A stretch of DNA of 64,000 nt from Gemmatimonadaceae bacterium. Its GTDB lineage: Bacteria; Gemmatimonadota; Gemmatimonadetes; Gemmatimonadales; Gemmatimonadaceae. Below are positions 35,367 through 43,701 of the stretch, one piece after another. How positions within the stretch are numbered: the stretch's first letter is position 1; every line of letters starts with the position of its first letter. The translations under genes and the position numbers were made by a program. The notes under the pieces are model-generated. The model was not told where the DNA came from and ran no database searches. It saw only the letters and a program-made list of their open reading frames with translations. The stretch spans positions 1-64,000 of the forward strand of contig JADZAN010000003.1 in the NCBI GenBank assembly GCA_020852815.1, read 5' to 3'.

Positions 35367-37174
35367 GTCACACCTCGCTCGGCGCGAGCGGCGTCGGTGG
35401 TGATGCCCAGCGGCATCGGGAGCCGCTCGGTCGCAATGTCCAGCCCTGCCGAGGACCGCAAGGCACCCAGGCGCAACGTCTCGGCGGCCCATGGGAGCCT
35501 GCCGCCCTCGAGGGCGTTGGCCACGTCGCCAGATGCAACGCGATGCGTGGCGCCGCGCGCCGCGGCGACGCGTCGCTCCATCTCGCGGCGAAGCGCCTTG
35601 CACTCCGTGAGAAAGGCAAGGTCGGCGCGCGCCACGCGCCGGCTCAGTGCCAGGGTGAACGCCTTCACCTGTGCATGGTCGTCGAGTGCGACCGTCCGGG
35701 CAAAGTCGTACGCCGTTCGCATCGCCGCCACCGAGTCTTCCCCCACGCGGCGCGAGAAGTCGCGCACGCGTTCGTGCCACGCGGTGTCCCACGCGTCGGG
35801 ATGGAAGTGACGCACCATCTCGTTGTCCACGCGGATCCCCATGTTGAGGTTGGCCACGCCGTCTGCCTTGAAGTTGCGCGAGGCGAACGCCGTCACCGAG
35901 ATGCGAAAGAGCAGTTCCACGCGCGCGTCGCGCATCTGGTAACCCCAGGCGAAGTAGTCGCCCACCAGCCGAGCGTCGTGCTCGAGGATCTGCTTGAGCG
36001 GCGTCCCCGCGTAGACTTCGGCGCGGCAGAAGTTGAACGGGACGTCGGCGAACTCCGCCATGAAGTCGAGGTTCCGCGCGATCCCGCCCATCGTGGCCTC
36101 GGGATCGAAGATCAGGACATTGAACGAGTGATAGATGTCGAGTTCGCGGAACAGCTGCAACGCGCGCCGGTTGTCGGCCGACGTGATGCGCCGGTTGAGC
36201 GAGACGATCCCCTCGTCGGAGTTGGTCTCGATCCCGACATAGGTGCGGATGAGCCCCATCGACTTGAGGAGTTCGAACAGGTCGCGGTGCACGTCGTTGG
36301 GGCGACACTTGATGACGAGGGCGATCCCCGTCATCCCCGCCTCGCCGATCAGCGCCTTGAGCCGGCGGTAGCGCGCCAGGTTCTGCTCGCGCGAGGGGAC
36401 GAAGAAGTTGTCGTCGTGGAAGACGAACAGGCGCACGCCGCGCCGGTCGTACTCTTCCTTCATCTCGGCAACGATGTTCTCCGGCGAGCGGCGGCGATAG
36501 CGCGCGCCGTCGGCATTCTCCGCGTAGGCATAGATGCAGCAGAAGGCGCAGTCCGCATAGCAGCCGCGGCTCCCCAGGATCGGGGCGACGTTGATCCCCA
36601 TCACCTGCAGTGCCGGGCCGCGCCGATCGGGGAAGGGGAGGGTGTCGAGCGCCGGGATGCGCCGCTTGCCGCCGTCCACGATGCCGTCCGACGTGTCGCC
36701 CGTCGAGTCGCCCGTCGAGCGGATCACTGCGCCTTCGAGCGGGGCGAGCGGGGCGCCGGTTTGCAGCCGACGGCACAATTCGCGCAGCGTCTCCTCTCCC
36801 TCGTGTCGTACGACCGAGTCGATCGCCGGGTAGTCGCGCATGATGTGGCCGTACTCGAACGTGGCGAAGTGCCCGCCGACGGTGATGTGCGCCGTGCAGC
36901 CTGCTTCGCGCAGTCGCGTGGCGAGTGCCAGGGCGTGCGGGGCGTTCATCTGGAAGGGGACCGAGATCCCGACCAGCAACGGACGGAGCGCGACGACCTC
37001 GCGGACCACCCGCTCCACGTCGCCCGGTTCGTTCACCGGGCATATCTCGGAGCGAAGGCCGTCAGCCGCAACAGCGGCGGCCAGGTAGCGGAGCGACAGG
37101 TTCTCCTCGTGCTCGCTCCCGATGAGGGCGATCGTTGGGGGCACGGTGCCTCGCGTCGACGGGTCGTGAGTCAA
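35363..37174 (-). CDS. B12-binding-type radical SAM protein
   Basis: Protein of 603 residues. The first 130 residues resemble the cobalamin-binding (B12) Rossmann domain of the radical SAM class B proteins (TIALIGSEHEENLSLRYLAA and ITVGGHFATFEYGHIM). The DxHxxG lower-ligand motif is not present, as in many members. The radical SAM cluster motif CxxxCxxC is clear in GSRGCYADCAFCCIYAY at about 196-212. A TIM-barrel with VIKCRPND, YVGIETNSDEG and FNVLIFDPEATM follows, then a long C-terminal helical domain of about 180 residues without a known name. Reactions of this class include methylation of unactivated carbons and ring rearrangements; this member is uncharacterised. It lies in one gene run with a peptide-binding protein upstream and a coupled lipoprotein and two peptide permeases downstream. 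Confidence 0.85.
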   Translation of the reverse strand: MTHDPSTRGTVPPTIALIGSEHEENLSLRYLAAAVAADGLRSEICPVNEPGDVERVVREVVALRPLLVGISVPFQMNAPHALALATRLREAGCTAHITVGGHFATFEYGHIMRDYPAIDSVVRHEGEETLRELCRRLQTGAPLAPLEGAVIRSTGDSTGDTSDGIVDGGKRRIPALDTLPFPDRRGPALQVMGINVAPILGSRGCYADCAFCCIYAYAENADGARYRRRSPENIVAEMKEEYDRRGVRLFVFHDDNFFVPSREQNLARYRRLKALIGEAGMTGIALVIKCRPNDVHRDLFELLKSMGLIRTYVGIETNSDEGIVSLNRRITSADNRRALQLFRELDIYHSFNVLIFDPEATMGGIARNLDFMAEFADVPFNFCRAEVYAGTPLKQILEHDARLVGDYFAWGYQMRDARVELLFRISVTAFASRNFKADGVANLNMGIRVDNEMVRHFHPDAWDTAWHERVRDFSRRVGEDSVAAMRTAYDFARTVALDDHAQVKAFTLALSRRVARADLAFLTECKALRREMERRVAAARGATHRVASGDVANALEGGRLPWAAETLRLGALRSSAGLDIATERLPMPLGITTDAARAERGVT

Positions 37175-37304
37175 GCGCGTCCGGATCGTGCGCGCGCCGC
37201 AGGTGGCGCGCGCGACGACGTACCATCCAGGCGCATCGGCTCCTGGCTATGACGCACCAGCCGAGCACAGCTAGCAGGTGCGGGATCCACCGGCGACGTG
37301 GCGA

Positions 37305-38957
37305 TTACCGTCTGGCGTCGCTCGCCATCTCCCACTCCCACACGTTCCAGAAGATCCCGGTGTTGGTGGGGTTCCCCTTGAAGTTCCGCAACCCCGCGGG
37401 GACGGCATCCAGTCGCGTCACGTTGTACAACGGGATCTCGGGCGCCAACTCGGCCAGGCGTTGCTGCGCCGCGACCAGCAGCGCGCGTCGCGGACCCTGC
37501 GCCACGGTGCGGTCCGAGGCGTAGAGCAGCGTGTCCAGCGAGTCGTCGGCGATGTAGTTGATGTTGCGCCCGGCGGGAGGCGTGCGGTCCGAGGCGAAGA
37601 AGAGCGTGATCTCAGGATCGCTTGGCATGTGCCACCAGTGGAGCATCGCGTCGAACTTTCCCTCGAACCAGAGCGAGGAGATCGACGTTCCGTCCACCAG
37701 CTGGATCTTCACGTCCACGCCGACGTCCTTGAGCTGACGCTGCACCGCCTGGGCGATGTTCTCGCGGATCGCGAACCCTGCCTGTGTCATCAGCGTGAAG
37801 GCGAGCGGCTTTCCTCCGTTGTCCCTGATGCCGTCGCCATTCGAGTCCTTCCAGCCGGCGTCGTCCAGGAGCGCCTTGGCCGTCGTCACGTCGAACGGGT
37901 ACTTCCGTACGCTGTCGGTGTAGGCCCACGACAGCGGCTGGATCGCGCCGTCGATCACCGGCGCCAGCCCGTCGAGCACCGTCTGCGTGAGGAGTTCGCG
38001 GTCGATGGCATGGATCAGGGCGCGTCGCACGCGCACGTCACGGAACGCCTCCACCGAGCGCTCGTTGAGCGTGATGTGCTCGTAGGAGTTGCCCATCATT
38101 TGGTGAATGGTGAGACCGGGGACGTCCTTGAGTTCGCGGTACTTGTCCCACGGCACCAGGGCGGCCACGTGTGCCTCGCCGCTCTTGAGCTGGTTGATGC
38201 GCGTGGTGGTGTTGGGGATGAACTTGAAGAGGATGCGCTTGATCTTCGGGTACTCCGCGCCGCGCCAGTAGTGTTCGACCTTGTCGAGGAGGATGTACTC
38301 GCCCGTCTTCCACTCCGTGACCCGGTACGGACCCGTGCCTAACGGGTTGCGGTTGTACTCGGTGGCGTTGTCGATGTCCTTCCCTTCCAGCACGTGCCTG
38401 GGGAGTGCGCCACGCACGAACTGGATCTCGTAGGGGGCGTAGGGCTCCTTGTAGTGCACGATGGCCGTGAGCGAGTCGGGCGTGTCCACCGACGTGATCC
38501 GGTCGAAGCCATCGGTGCTTTCCGGGTTGTAGTCGGGCGAGTTGATGGCATCGACGGTGAACTTCACGTCGGAAGAGGTGAACGGGACGCCATCGTGCCA
38601 GGTCACGCCGGGGCGAAGCTTCCAAGTCACGTCCATGCCACCGTCCGGACGCATCACCACCCCGCCGTTCTCCGGCGTTGGCACCTCGGTGGCCAGCAAC
38701 GGGACGACGTTCATCTTCTCATCGGTCGTCACCAGCCCTTCCACCACGCAGGTCTGCACGTCCTCGAGGATGTGCGTGCTGAAGCGGTTGAGCGTATCGG
38801 GCTCGCGGTCGTAGGCGATGATGAGGACGTCGTTCGACGCCACCACGTCCCCCCGAGCGCCCTCACGGGCGCACGCGGCGAGGGCGAAGGCGAGCGTGGC
38901 GAGCGCCAGGGCGGCCGAGCGCCGGCGCCAGGGGCGGTTAGGGGAGGAGAGCTTCAC
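37305..38957 (-). CDS. Peptide ABC transporter substrate-binding lipoprotein (SBP family 5, DppA/OppA type)
   Basis: Extracytoplasmic receptor of 550 residues with a lipoprotein signal ending in FALAACAREG. Family 5 features: LIIAYDREPDTLNRFSTHIL, WKLRPGVTWHDGVPFTSSDV, GTGPYRVTEWKTGEYILLD, RRALIHAIDRELL, and a calcium-loop-like DSNGDGIRDNGG at the position where such proteins often read NGDG. The protein delivers peptides or similar ligands to the DppB/DppC permeases 2.8 kb further along the same strand. A 130-base gap separates it from the radical SAM gene. It carries the PN form of the CGTTAGGC-type word (CCT-AAC) right after its start. Ligand unknown. Confidence 0.9.
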   Translation of the reverse strand: MKLSSPNRPWRRRSAALALATLAFALAACAREGARGDVVASNDVLIIAYDREPDTLNRFSTHILEDVQTCVVEGLVTTDEKMNVVPLLATEVPTPENGGVVMRPDGGMDVTWKLRPGVTWHDGVPFTSSDVKFTVDAINSPDYNPESTDGFDRITSVDTPDSLTAIVHYKEPYAPYEIQFVRGALPRHVLEGKDIDNATEYNRNPLGTGPYRVTEWKTGEYILLDKVEHYWRGAEYPKIKRILFKFIPNTTTRINQLKSGEAHVAALVPWDKYRELKDVPGLTIHQMMGNSYEHITLNERSVEAFRDVRVRRALIHAIDRELLTQTVLDGLAPVIDGAIQPLSWAYTDSVRKYPFDVTTAKALLDDAGWKDSNGDGIRDNGGKPLAFTLMTQAGFAIRENIAQAVQRQLKDVGVDVKIQLVDGTSISSLWFEGKFDAMLHWWHMPSDPEITLFFASDRTPPAGRNINYIADDSLDTLLYASDRTVAQGPRRALLVAAQQRLAELAPEIPLYNVTRLDAVPAGLRNFKGNPTNTGIFWNVWEWEMASDARR

Positions 38958-39000
38958 GGTCTCGCGTGATTTCGGTACGAACGCTGCGATTATGATTCAA

Positions 39001-39043
39001 GGGGTCAGAGTCACCGAACCAAATTCTCGCTGACTCTGACCCC
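39001..39043. repeat. REP/RAYT-like hairpin, solitary copy
   Basis: GGGGTCAGAGTCA (39001-39013) is the exact reverse complement of TGACTCTGACCCC (39031-39043), with a 17-base AT-rich loop. This arm sequence matches, from memory, the hairpins that flank REP-associated tyrosine transposases (IS200-like Y1 family) in many bacteria. No transposase is near, so this is a dispersed or orphaned copy. It lies between two same-strand genes and could also affect transcription of the substrate-binding-protein gene that starts at 38957. Confidence 0.65.
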
Positions 39044-39068
39044 GTGTAAGTGGCAGGAGGGCAACAGC

Positions 39069-40748
39069 TTACTCCCCGCCCATCAGCCGCCCGGCGAGCG
39101 CGACCGGTATCGAGCCGAACGACAATAACCGATCGTGGAACGCCTGCAGCGAGCCTCCCCCTCCCCCCCGCTCCCGCGCGCGCAGCGCATGGATCTGCGA
39201 CGTCCCCAACCAGTACATGAGCGCCGTCCCCGGGAACATCGAGTTCTTCACCGCTTCGGCGTGCGCCGCCGCAGCGCTCATCCCCACCTCGCGCGCGTAC
39301 AACCCCACCGCATCGTCGAACGAGCGGCGCCCGGTGTGGAACTCCAGGTCGACCAGCGCGCGCGCCAGCATGCGCACGCGCGTCTGCTGCTCCGTCACGC
39401 GCTCCTCGCTCGTCAGGAAGCTGCACTCCTCCATCAGGTCGGTCGCGTAGCATGCCCACCCCTCCGCCATCGTCCCGCCCAGGAACATCCCGATGCGCGA
39501 CGCGCAGTCGACGGCGGCAATGCGACCCAGCTGCAACGGCGCGCGCGACGCATGCCAGTTCTGCACGTGGTGCCCCAGTGCGCCATGATGGACCACGTGG
39601 TTGAGCTTGATGACGCTGTCGTTCCACGCCCGGAGGTGGCGCTCCAGCGCCTCGGCGGCGAGCCCCTCGATGGGCGGCACGACATAGTCGTGCAACGCCG
39701 GCCACTCCAGCGGCGCCGGCGACCGATAGTAGAGGTAGTACAGCTGCGGCGCCGCCTCGCGCGTGGCCTCGGGAAACGGGACGTAGCGAATGGGCGCCTC
39801 GGGCCACGTGACCAGCGCGTGCGCTGCCGCCATGTCGTGGCACGACGCCCACACGCGCTGGAACGACGCGTAGTACTCGTCAGGCGCCGGGTGCGCAGCC
39901 GCGAGTCGTTCCTGCACGCCGGCGACGCCGCGCGCATCCACGCCCCGCGCCATTTCGTCCAGGCGCGCACGCTCGGCACCGAACGCCTCGCGCACCTCGG
40001 CCAGCAGGTCGTCCACGCTTCGCTCGCACCAGTGCCCGCGCCGCACGAGCAACGCCAGCATCTCCTCACCGCACCGCCGCGCCCCCTCCTCGTCGCGCGC
40101 CAGGCGCGCCACCTCGGCGGCGAAGCCCTCCAGCGCGCCTAACGCCGCGTCGCCCTCGCGCCGCAGCGCGTCGTCCAGCTCGGCGGGAATCCCCGGCGAC
40201 GCGCGCCAGCGATCGAGCCCGGCACCCAACAACGCCCGCCCCCCATCGCACTCCCGCAGCGCCTTCTCCGCCCACGGCGCCGGCACCGGCGCCCCGGCGA
40301 CCGCGGCCAGCGCCGAGGCGAGAAAGCGCGGCAGTTGCGCCAGGCGGGCGCGCATCATTCGCGCGCGCTGGTCGACAGGTGCAAAGTCGCGGATCATCAG
40401 CGAGATGATCGCGAATAGCGCCTCCCCGATAACCAACGACGGATTGCCGCGCTGGAAGTGCCGCCCCTCGAGCTCCGCGAGCTGGATCTCGAGAAACGAA
40501 TCGGCCAGCGCGAGGTCGATCGCGACCCAGTCGCGTTTGGCGATGGCGTCACCGAGCGGCGCCGTCAGCTGCTGCGCCACCTGCGCGCGCAGCCCCCGCA
40601 TCTCCCCCGTGATTCGTTCCACCCCCGCCGCCGACCAGTCCGGGAGCCGATGATCGTGCGCGTGCATCCCCGTGAACGTCGCATTCACCGGCCGCGCCGC
40701 GTAGTAGTGCTCGAGAAACGCATTCAGCGTCGGCTCTCGCTCGTCCAT
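39069..40748 (-). CDS. DUF885 family protein, putative metallopeptidase-like
   Basis: Protein of 559 residues from the ATG at 40748 (the longer frame to 40889 adds a Gly/Arg-rich shadow). No signal peptide is visible. It matches DUF885 by overall length, mostly helical make-up and the late motifs VVHHGALGHHVQNWHA and EGWACYATDLMEE. In typical family members the first motif reads HExxPGHHxQ, a zinc-peptidase-like HE with a downstream EGW. Here the Glu of HE is His, so hydrolytic activity by the usual route is doubtful, or this is a divergent subgroup. No operon partner: a REP-like hairpin lies downstream and a GC-rich repeat-containing spacer upstream. Confidence 0.8.
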   Translation of the reverse strand: MDEREPTLNAFLEHYYAARPVNATFTGMHAHDHRLPDWSAAGVERITGEMRGLRAQVAQQLTAPLGDAIAKRDWVAIDLALADSFLEIQLAELEGRHFQRGNPSLVIGEALFAIISLMIRDFAPVDQRARMMRARLAQLPRFLASALAAVAGAPVPAPWAEKALRECDGGRALLGAGLDRWRASPGIPAELDDALRREGDAALGALEGFAAEVARLARDEEGARRCGEEMLALLVRRGHWCERSVDDLLAEVREAFGAERARLDEMARGVDARGVAGVQERLAAAHPAPDEYYASFQRVWASCHDMAAAHALVTWPEAPIRYVPFPEATREAAPQLYYLYYRSPAPLEWPALHDYVVPPIEGLAAEALERHLRAWNDSVIKLNHVVHHGALGHHVQNWHASRAPLQLGRIAAVDCASRIGMFLGGTMAEGWACYATDLMEECSFLTSEERVTEQQTRVRMLARALVDLEFHTGRRSFDDAVGLYAREVGMSAAAAHAEAVKNSMFPGTALMYWLGTSQIHALRARERGGGGGSLQAFHDRLLSFGSIPVALAGRLMGGE

Positions 40749-40825
40749 TCGCTGCTGCTCCCCCCCCACCTCCGCCCCCCCAATCACCCCGTGCACGACG
40801 CCGCGCGCGCCCCCGGGGCGCGCAC

Positions 40826-40856
40826 TCCCGTCCCCCGTCCCCCGTCTCCCGTCCCG
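40826..40856. repeat. Short CCCGT-type tandem repeat in a spacer
   Basis: The spacer between the DUF885 and oxidoreductase genes contains five imperfect tandem copies of a CCCGT/CCCCCGT unit. On the complementary strand this reads as G/A-rich ACGGGAG-type units, resembling the arrays at 63561-63594 and 59743-59860. No coding or known regulatory role is evident. Confidence 0.45.
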
Positions 40857-40861
40857 CACCC

Positions 40862-42001
40862 CTACCTCGGCAACGGCAACGCCACCCACCGCCGCTCGCG
40901 AAACGAGTGCTCCACCGCGTTGATCACCTCCTGCACCCGCGCCCCCTCGATGAAGCTCCCCTCGTTCTCGTCCCCGTCAGACAGGATCTCGCCAATGAAC
41001 GACGAGACCAGGTTCGCATAGAACAGCGTCCGCCACGACTCCTCCCGGCTCCCTCCCGGGGGATAGAACTCCGCCGGCACCGGAATCTCCTTGAACTCCA
41101 CGTCGTCTGGCCGCGCTGCCTTGAGCGTTTCGCACACGCCGAACTCCTCCACCAGTCGGCAGATCAGTGCCCCATGGCTCCCGTAGATGCGCGCCTCGAT
41201 TCCCGGGTAGTTGCCGACGGTGACGAACGACGTCTGGATGCTGCCTAACGCGCCGTTGGCAAACTCGCCGATGAAGATGTCACCGTCGTCGATGTTCATG
41301 CGCATCACGCGCCCCGTCGCGCGCACCATCCGCTCGGGGATGAAGTTGCGCATCGTCCCCACGACGTGCGCGTAGTCCGCCCCCACCGCCCACGCCCCGA
41401 TGTCGATGATGGGCGCCCCGTACCCCTCGAGCGACGACACCTGCAGCACCGACTGGTCGGCGTTCACGTCCACCTGGCGCAACGGGTTCATCGGGTCGAG
41501 CCACTGCGAGTTCTGCTCGTAGCCGTTGAAGATGAAGGGCGTCCCGATGAAGCCGGTGTCGATGAGGTGCTTCATGTACCGCATCGACGGCGCGTACCGG
41601 AAGGTGAAGCCAAGCTTCGTCTTCAATCCCCTGGCCCTCGCCAGCTCGGCGGCGCGGATCGTGTCGCGGAAGTCGAACGCCACCGGCTTCTCGCACAACA
41701 CGTGCTTCCCCGCCTCCAGCGCCGCCCATGACAGCTCGAAGTGCGTGGCCGACGGCGTGCACACGTCGACCAGGTCGATGTCCTCGCGTGCCAGCACCTC
41801 GCGATGGTCGCTGTACACGTCCGGAATCCCGAACTCGGCGGCCAGTGACTCGGCCATTCCTCGCTGCGGGTCGCAGATCGCCACGACCTCGCAACGCGTG
41901 TCGCGCTTGAAGCCTGGAACATGCGCCAGGCGCGCCCAGGCGCCGGCGCCAAGGACCGCCACGCGCACCCTGCGCGCGCGATCGGAGGTTGGTGCAACCA
42001 T
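40862..42001 (-). CDS. Gfo/Idh/MocA-family NAD(P)-dependent oxidoreductase
   Basis: Sugar- or cyclitol-type dehydrogenase of 379 residues. The N-terminal Rossmann domain has VRVAVLGAGAWARLAHVPGF, and the diagnostic EKP motif is present in HVLCEKPVAFDF with the catalytic Lys. The C-terminal alpha/beta domain contains GYGAPIIDIGAWAVGADYAH, where Asp and His positions near 200-215 match the usual D-x-x-x-H-like site loosely. Substrate cannot be inferred: members act on myo-inositol, glucose, UDP-sugars and others. The gene stands alone 122 bases downstream of the VanZ-like gene, separated from it by a hairpin. Confidence 0.88.
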   Translation of the reverse strand: MVAPTSDRARRVRVAVLGAGAWARLAHVPGFKRDTRCEVVAICDPQRGMAESLAAEFGIPDVYSDHREVLAREDIDLVDVCTPSATHFELSWAALEAGKHVLCEKPVAFDFRDTIRAAELARARGLKTKLGFTFRYAPSMRYMKHLIDTGFIGTPFIFNGYEQNSQWLDPMNPLRQVDVNADQSVLQVSSLEGYGAPIIDIGAWAVGADYAHVVGTMRNFIPERMVRATGRVMRMNIDDGDIFIGEFANGALGSIQTSFVTVGNYPGIEARIYGSHGALICRLVEEFGVCETLKAARPDDVEFKEIPVPAEFYPPGGSREESWRTLFYANLVSSFIGEILSDGDENEGSFIEGARVQEVINAVEHSFRERRWVALPLPR

Positions 42002-42088
42002 CGATGTGGAGTGGACCGTTCGGAAGGGAGGAGCTGCAGGCGAACGGCGGCGAATGTACCTGGCGTCACGGGGGCGAGCCAGCGGTGC

Positions 42089-42114
42089 GATGCGCCCGAC
42101 ACGTCGGGCGCATC
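42089..42114. terminator. Perfect 12-bp hairpin downstream of the VanZ-like gene
   Basis: GATGCGCCCGAC (42089-42100) and GTCGGGCGCATC (42103-42114) are exact reverse complements separated by two bases. The hairpin starts ten bases after the VanZ-like stop on the minus strand. No T-run follows, as with the other hairpins in this window. Confidence 0.65.
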
Positions 42115-42123
42115 ACGCGATCG

Positions 42124-43497
42124 CTACGCGGCGTCCACCCGACGCTCGCGCGGCGCGAGCGCAGCCGCGTCATGCTCGCCCGTCACCGTGCCCGGTGACG
42201 CCGGCACCTGCCCAAGCAATCGCACCACATGTGCGCGCTGCAGGTAGTACAGCCACCCGCCGTACAGCGCTGCCGTCAGCAACACGATCCCGCGCGCGAC
42301 CGACGCGCCGTGGCCGGCATGAAAGCCGCGCACCCCCTCGCCCAGCAGCGCCGCTGTCGCTCCCCAGCGCGCCAGACGTGGCAACGCCGAGCCGTACGCG
42401 GTCACCGCGCGCCCGCGAAACTCGGCCACCATGTAACCCAGCAGCGTGAACGCCGCGACCTGTTCCAGGAAGCGCAGGATCTCGACCTTGGTCCACTCGA
42501 TGGCGACACCGGGAAAGCCGAGTCCGACCTGCCACGCGTCCACGCCCCCGAGCAGCGGGGCAACGGTCAGCGCCGCCAGATAGGTGGCGTATGCGGGGGC
42601 CGCCGACTCGAGGAGCGGAACCTCGAACCGGCGATTGGCCGGCGTCGGCGTGTACTCACGCAGCCCGTTCGAGAGCGCGAAGAGCGCGACCAGGACCACG
42701 CCCAGCGCCAGCATCCACGGTCGCATGGGGATGGACGGGAAGGCCCCTGCCACGAACCAGACGACGGCAGCCAACCCGGTCATCCACGGGCTCAGCGCGC
42801 GGTTCGGGCCGAAGTGAAAGCGCTGGATTCCGCCCAGCAGCACGGCACCGAATACGCCGAGCAGGATGACCATCCACCCCCGGAACGGATCGCTCCCCGA
42901 CGCCAGCGAGTTGAGCCAGAGCAGCGGGACGAGGAGGTAGATGAGCCCCATGAGCGGGAGTTCGAGCGAAAGTCGCCCGATCAGCGCGCCGTCCACACGG
43001 GCGCGCGGCGCCAGCCGTTCGAAGGCGATGGCGCCCAGCCAGGCGCCCCCCGCGTTCGTCGCCACATCGAGAACCGAGGTGTAGCGCTCGGCCTCGAACA
43101 GCTGCGCCGACTCGATCGCCATGCTCAGGAGTGCCGCCACCCAGAGCACGGTGAACGTCGAGTGCCGGAAGCCCTCCCGTCGCGCGAGCTGGAAGAGGAA
43201 GCCGAGGGGGAGGAAGAGCAGGACGTTGGCGACCACGTCGATCACCCCGCCGGTGAACATCACGCGCCAGCGGGTGGGCCAGTCGAAATGAAAGGGGAGG
43301 AGGGTGATGATCAGCGTCACCCCCATCATGTATGCGAGAAGGGCGAGCCCGAGCCTCGCACCGGTGTCGCGACCGGGTCCGGGCCCCTCTGCGGCGGGTG
43401 ACGTGGCTTCGACCGCACACGGCGCGTCCATGCAGGGACTCGCCGAGGTGGACGCGGGGGCGTTCGGGGGAGACGCGGCGGAACGGGGTATGCTCAC
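42124..43497 (-). CDS. VanZ-like family membrane protein
   Basis: Polytopic membrane protein of 457 residues. Its N-terminal half is VanZ-like (TLIITLLPFHFDW, DVVANVLLFLPLGFLFQL, ESAQLFEAERYTSVLDVATN), followed by a second hydrophobic block of five or six helices not typical of minimal VanZ. VanZ itself gives low teicoplanin resistance in a van cluster, but there are no other van genes here and this domain is widespread. It often accompanies exosortase or polysaccharide loci, and indeed it is divergent from an exosortase gene. The start is a GTG at 43497 in this call; an ATG at 43431 is equally possible, and both lack a clear ribosome-binding site. Confidence 0.8.
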   Translation of the reverse strand: MSIPRSAASPPNAPASTSASPCMDAPCAVEATSPAAEGPGPGRDTGARLGLALLAYMMGVTLIITLLPFHFDWPTRWRVMFTGGVIDVVANVLLFLPLGFLFQLARREGFRHSTFTVLWVAALLSMAIESAQLFEAERYTSVLDVATNAGGAWLGAIAFERLAPRARVDGALIGRLSLELPLMGLIYLLVPLLWLNSLASGSDPFRGWMVILLGVFGAVLLGGIQRFHFGPNRALSPWMTGLAAVVWFVAGAFPSIPMRPWMLALGVVLVALFALSNGLREYTPTPANRRFEVPLLESAAPAYATYLAALTVAPLLGGVDAWQVGLGFPGVAIEWTKVEILRFLEQVAAFTLLGYMVAEFRGRAVTAYGSALPRLARWGATAALLGEGVRGFHAGHGASVARGIVLLTAALYGGWLYYLQRAHVVRLLGQVPASPGTVTGEHDAAALAPRERRVDAA

Positions 43498-43701
43498 AAC
43501 GGACAGGCGAGAGGACGGCTGCGAGTATCGGCAGGAATCTCCTCGAAACTGTTGCGTGAGCGCGCCGGCCTGAGCCGCGAGCGGTCACCAGGTGCAACGA
43601 TTCTAAGCGGGCTCGAGCGACTAAGTCGTTAAATGGTGGGAGTTTTCAGGTGGTTTTCGGGCAGATTTTTCCGTTTGTGGGCCATTACGTTTGGCACTAA
43701 G

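Noticed and set aside
34608-37043. 811-residue minus-strand ORF spanning the lipoprotein and radical SAM genes
   Set aside because: Its upstream two thirds is Arg/Gly/Pro-rich out-of-frame shadow of the radical SAM gene; only the last 252 codons are real, starting at 35366.
39001-39043. Intrinsic terminator
   Set aside because: The loop of 17 bases and the exact RAYT-style arms fit a REP hairpin better, and there is no T-tract.
42124-43497. Glycopeptide resistance gene
   Set aside because: VanZ-like domains are widespread; no other van gene is present and the context is an exosortase locus.
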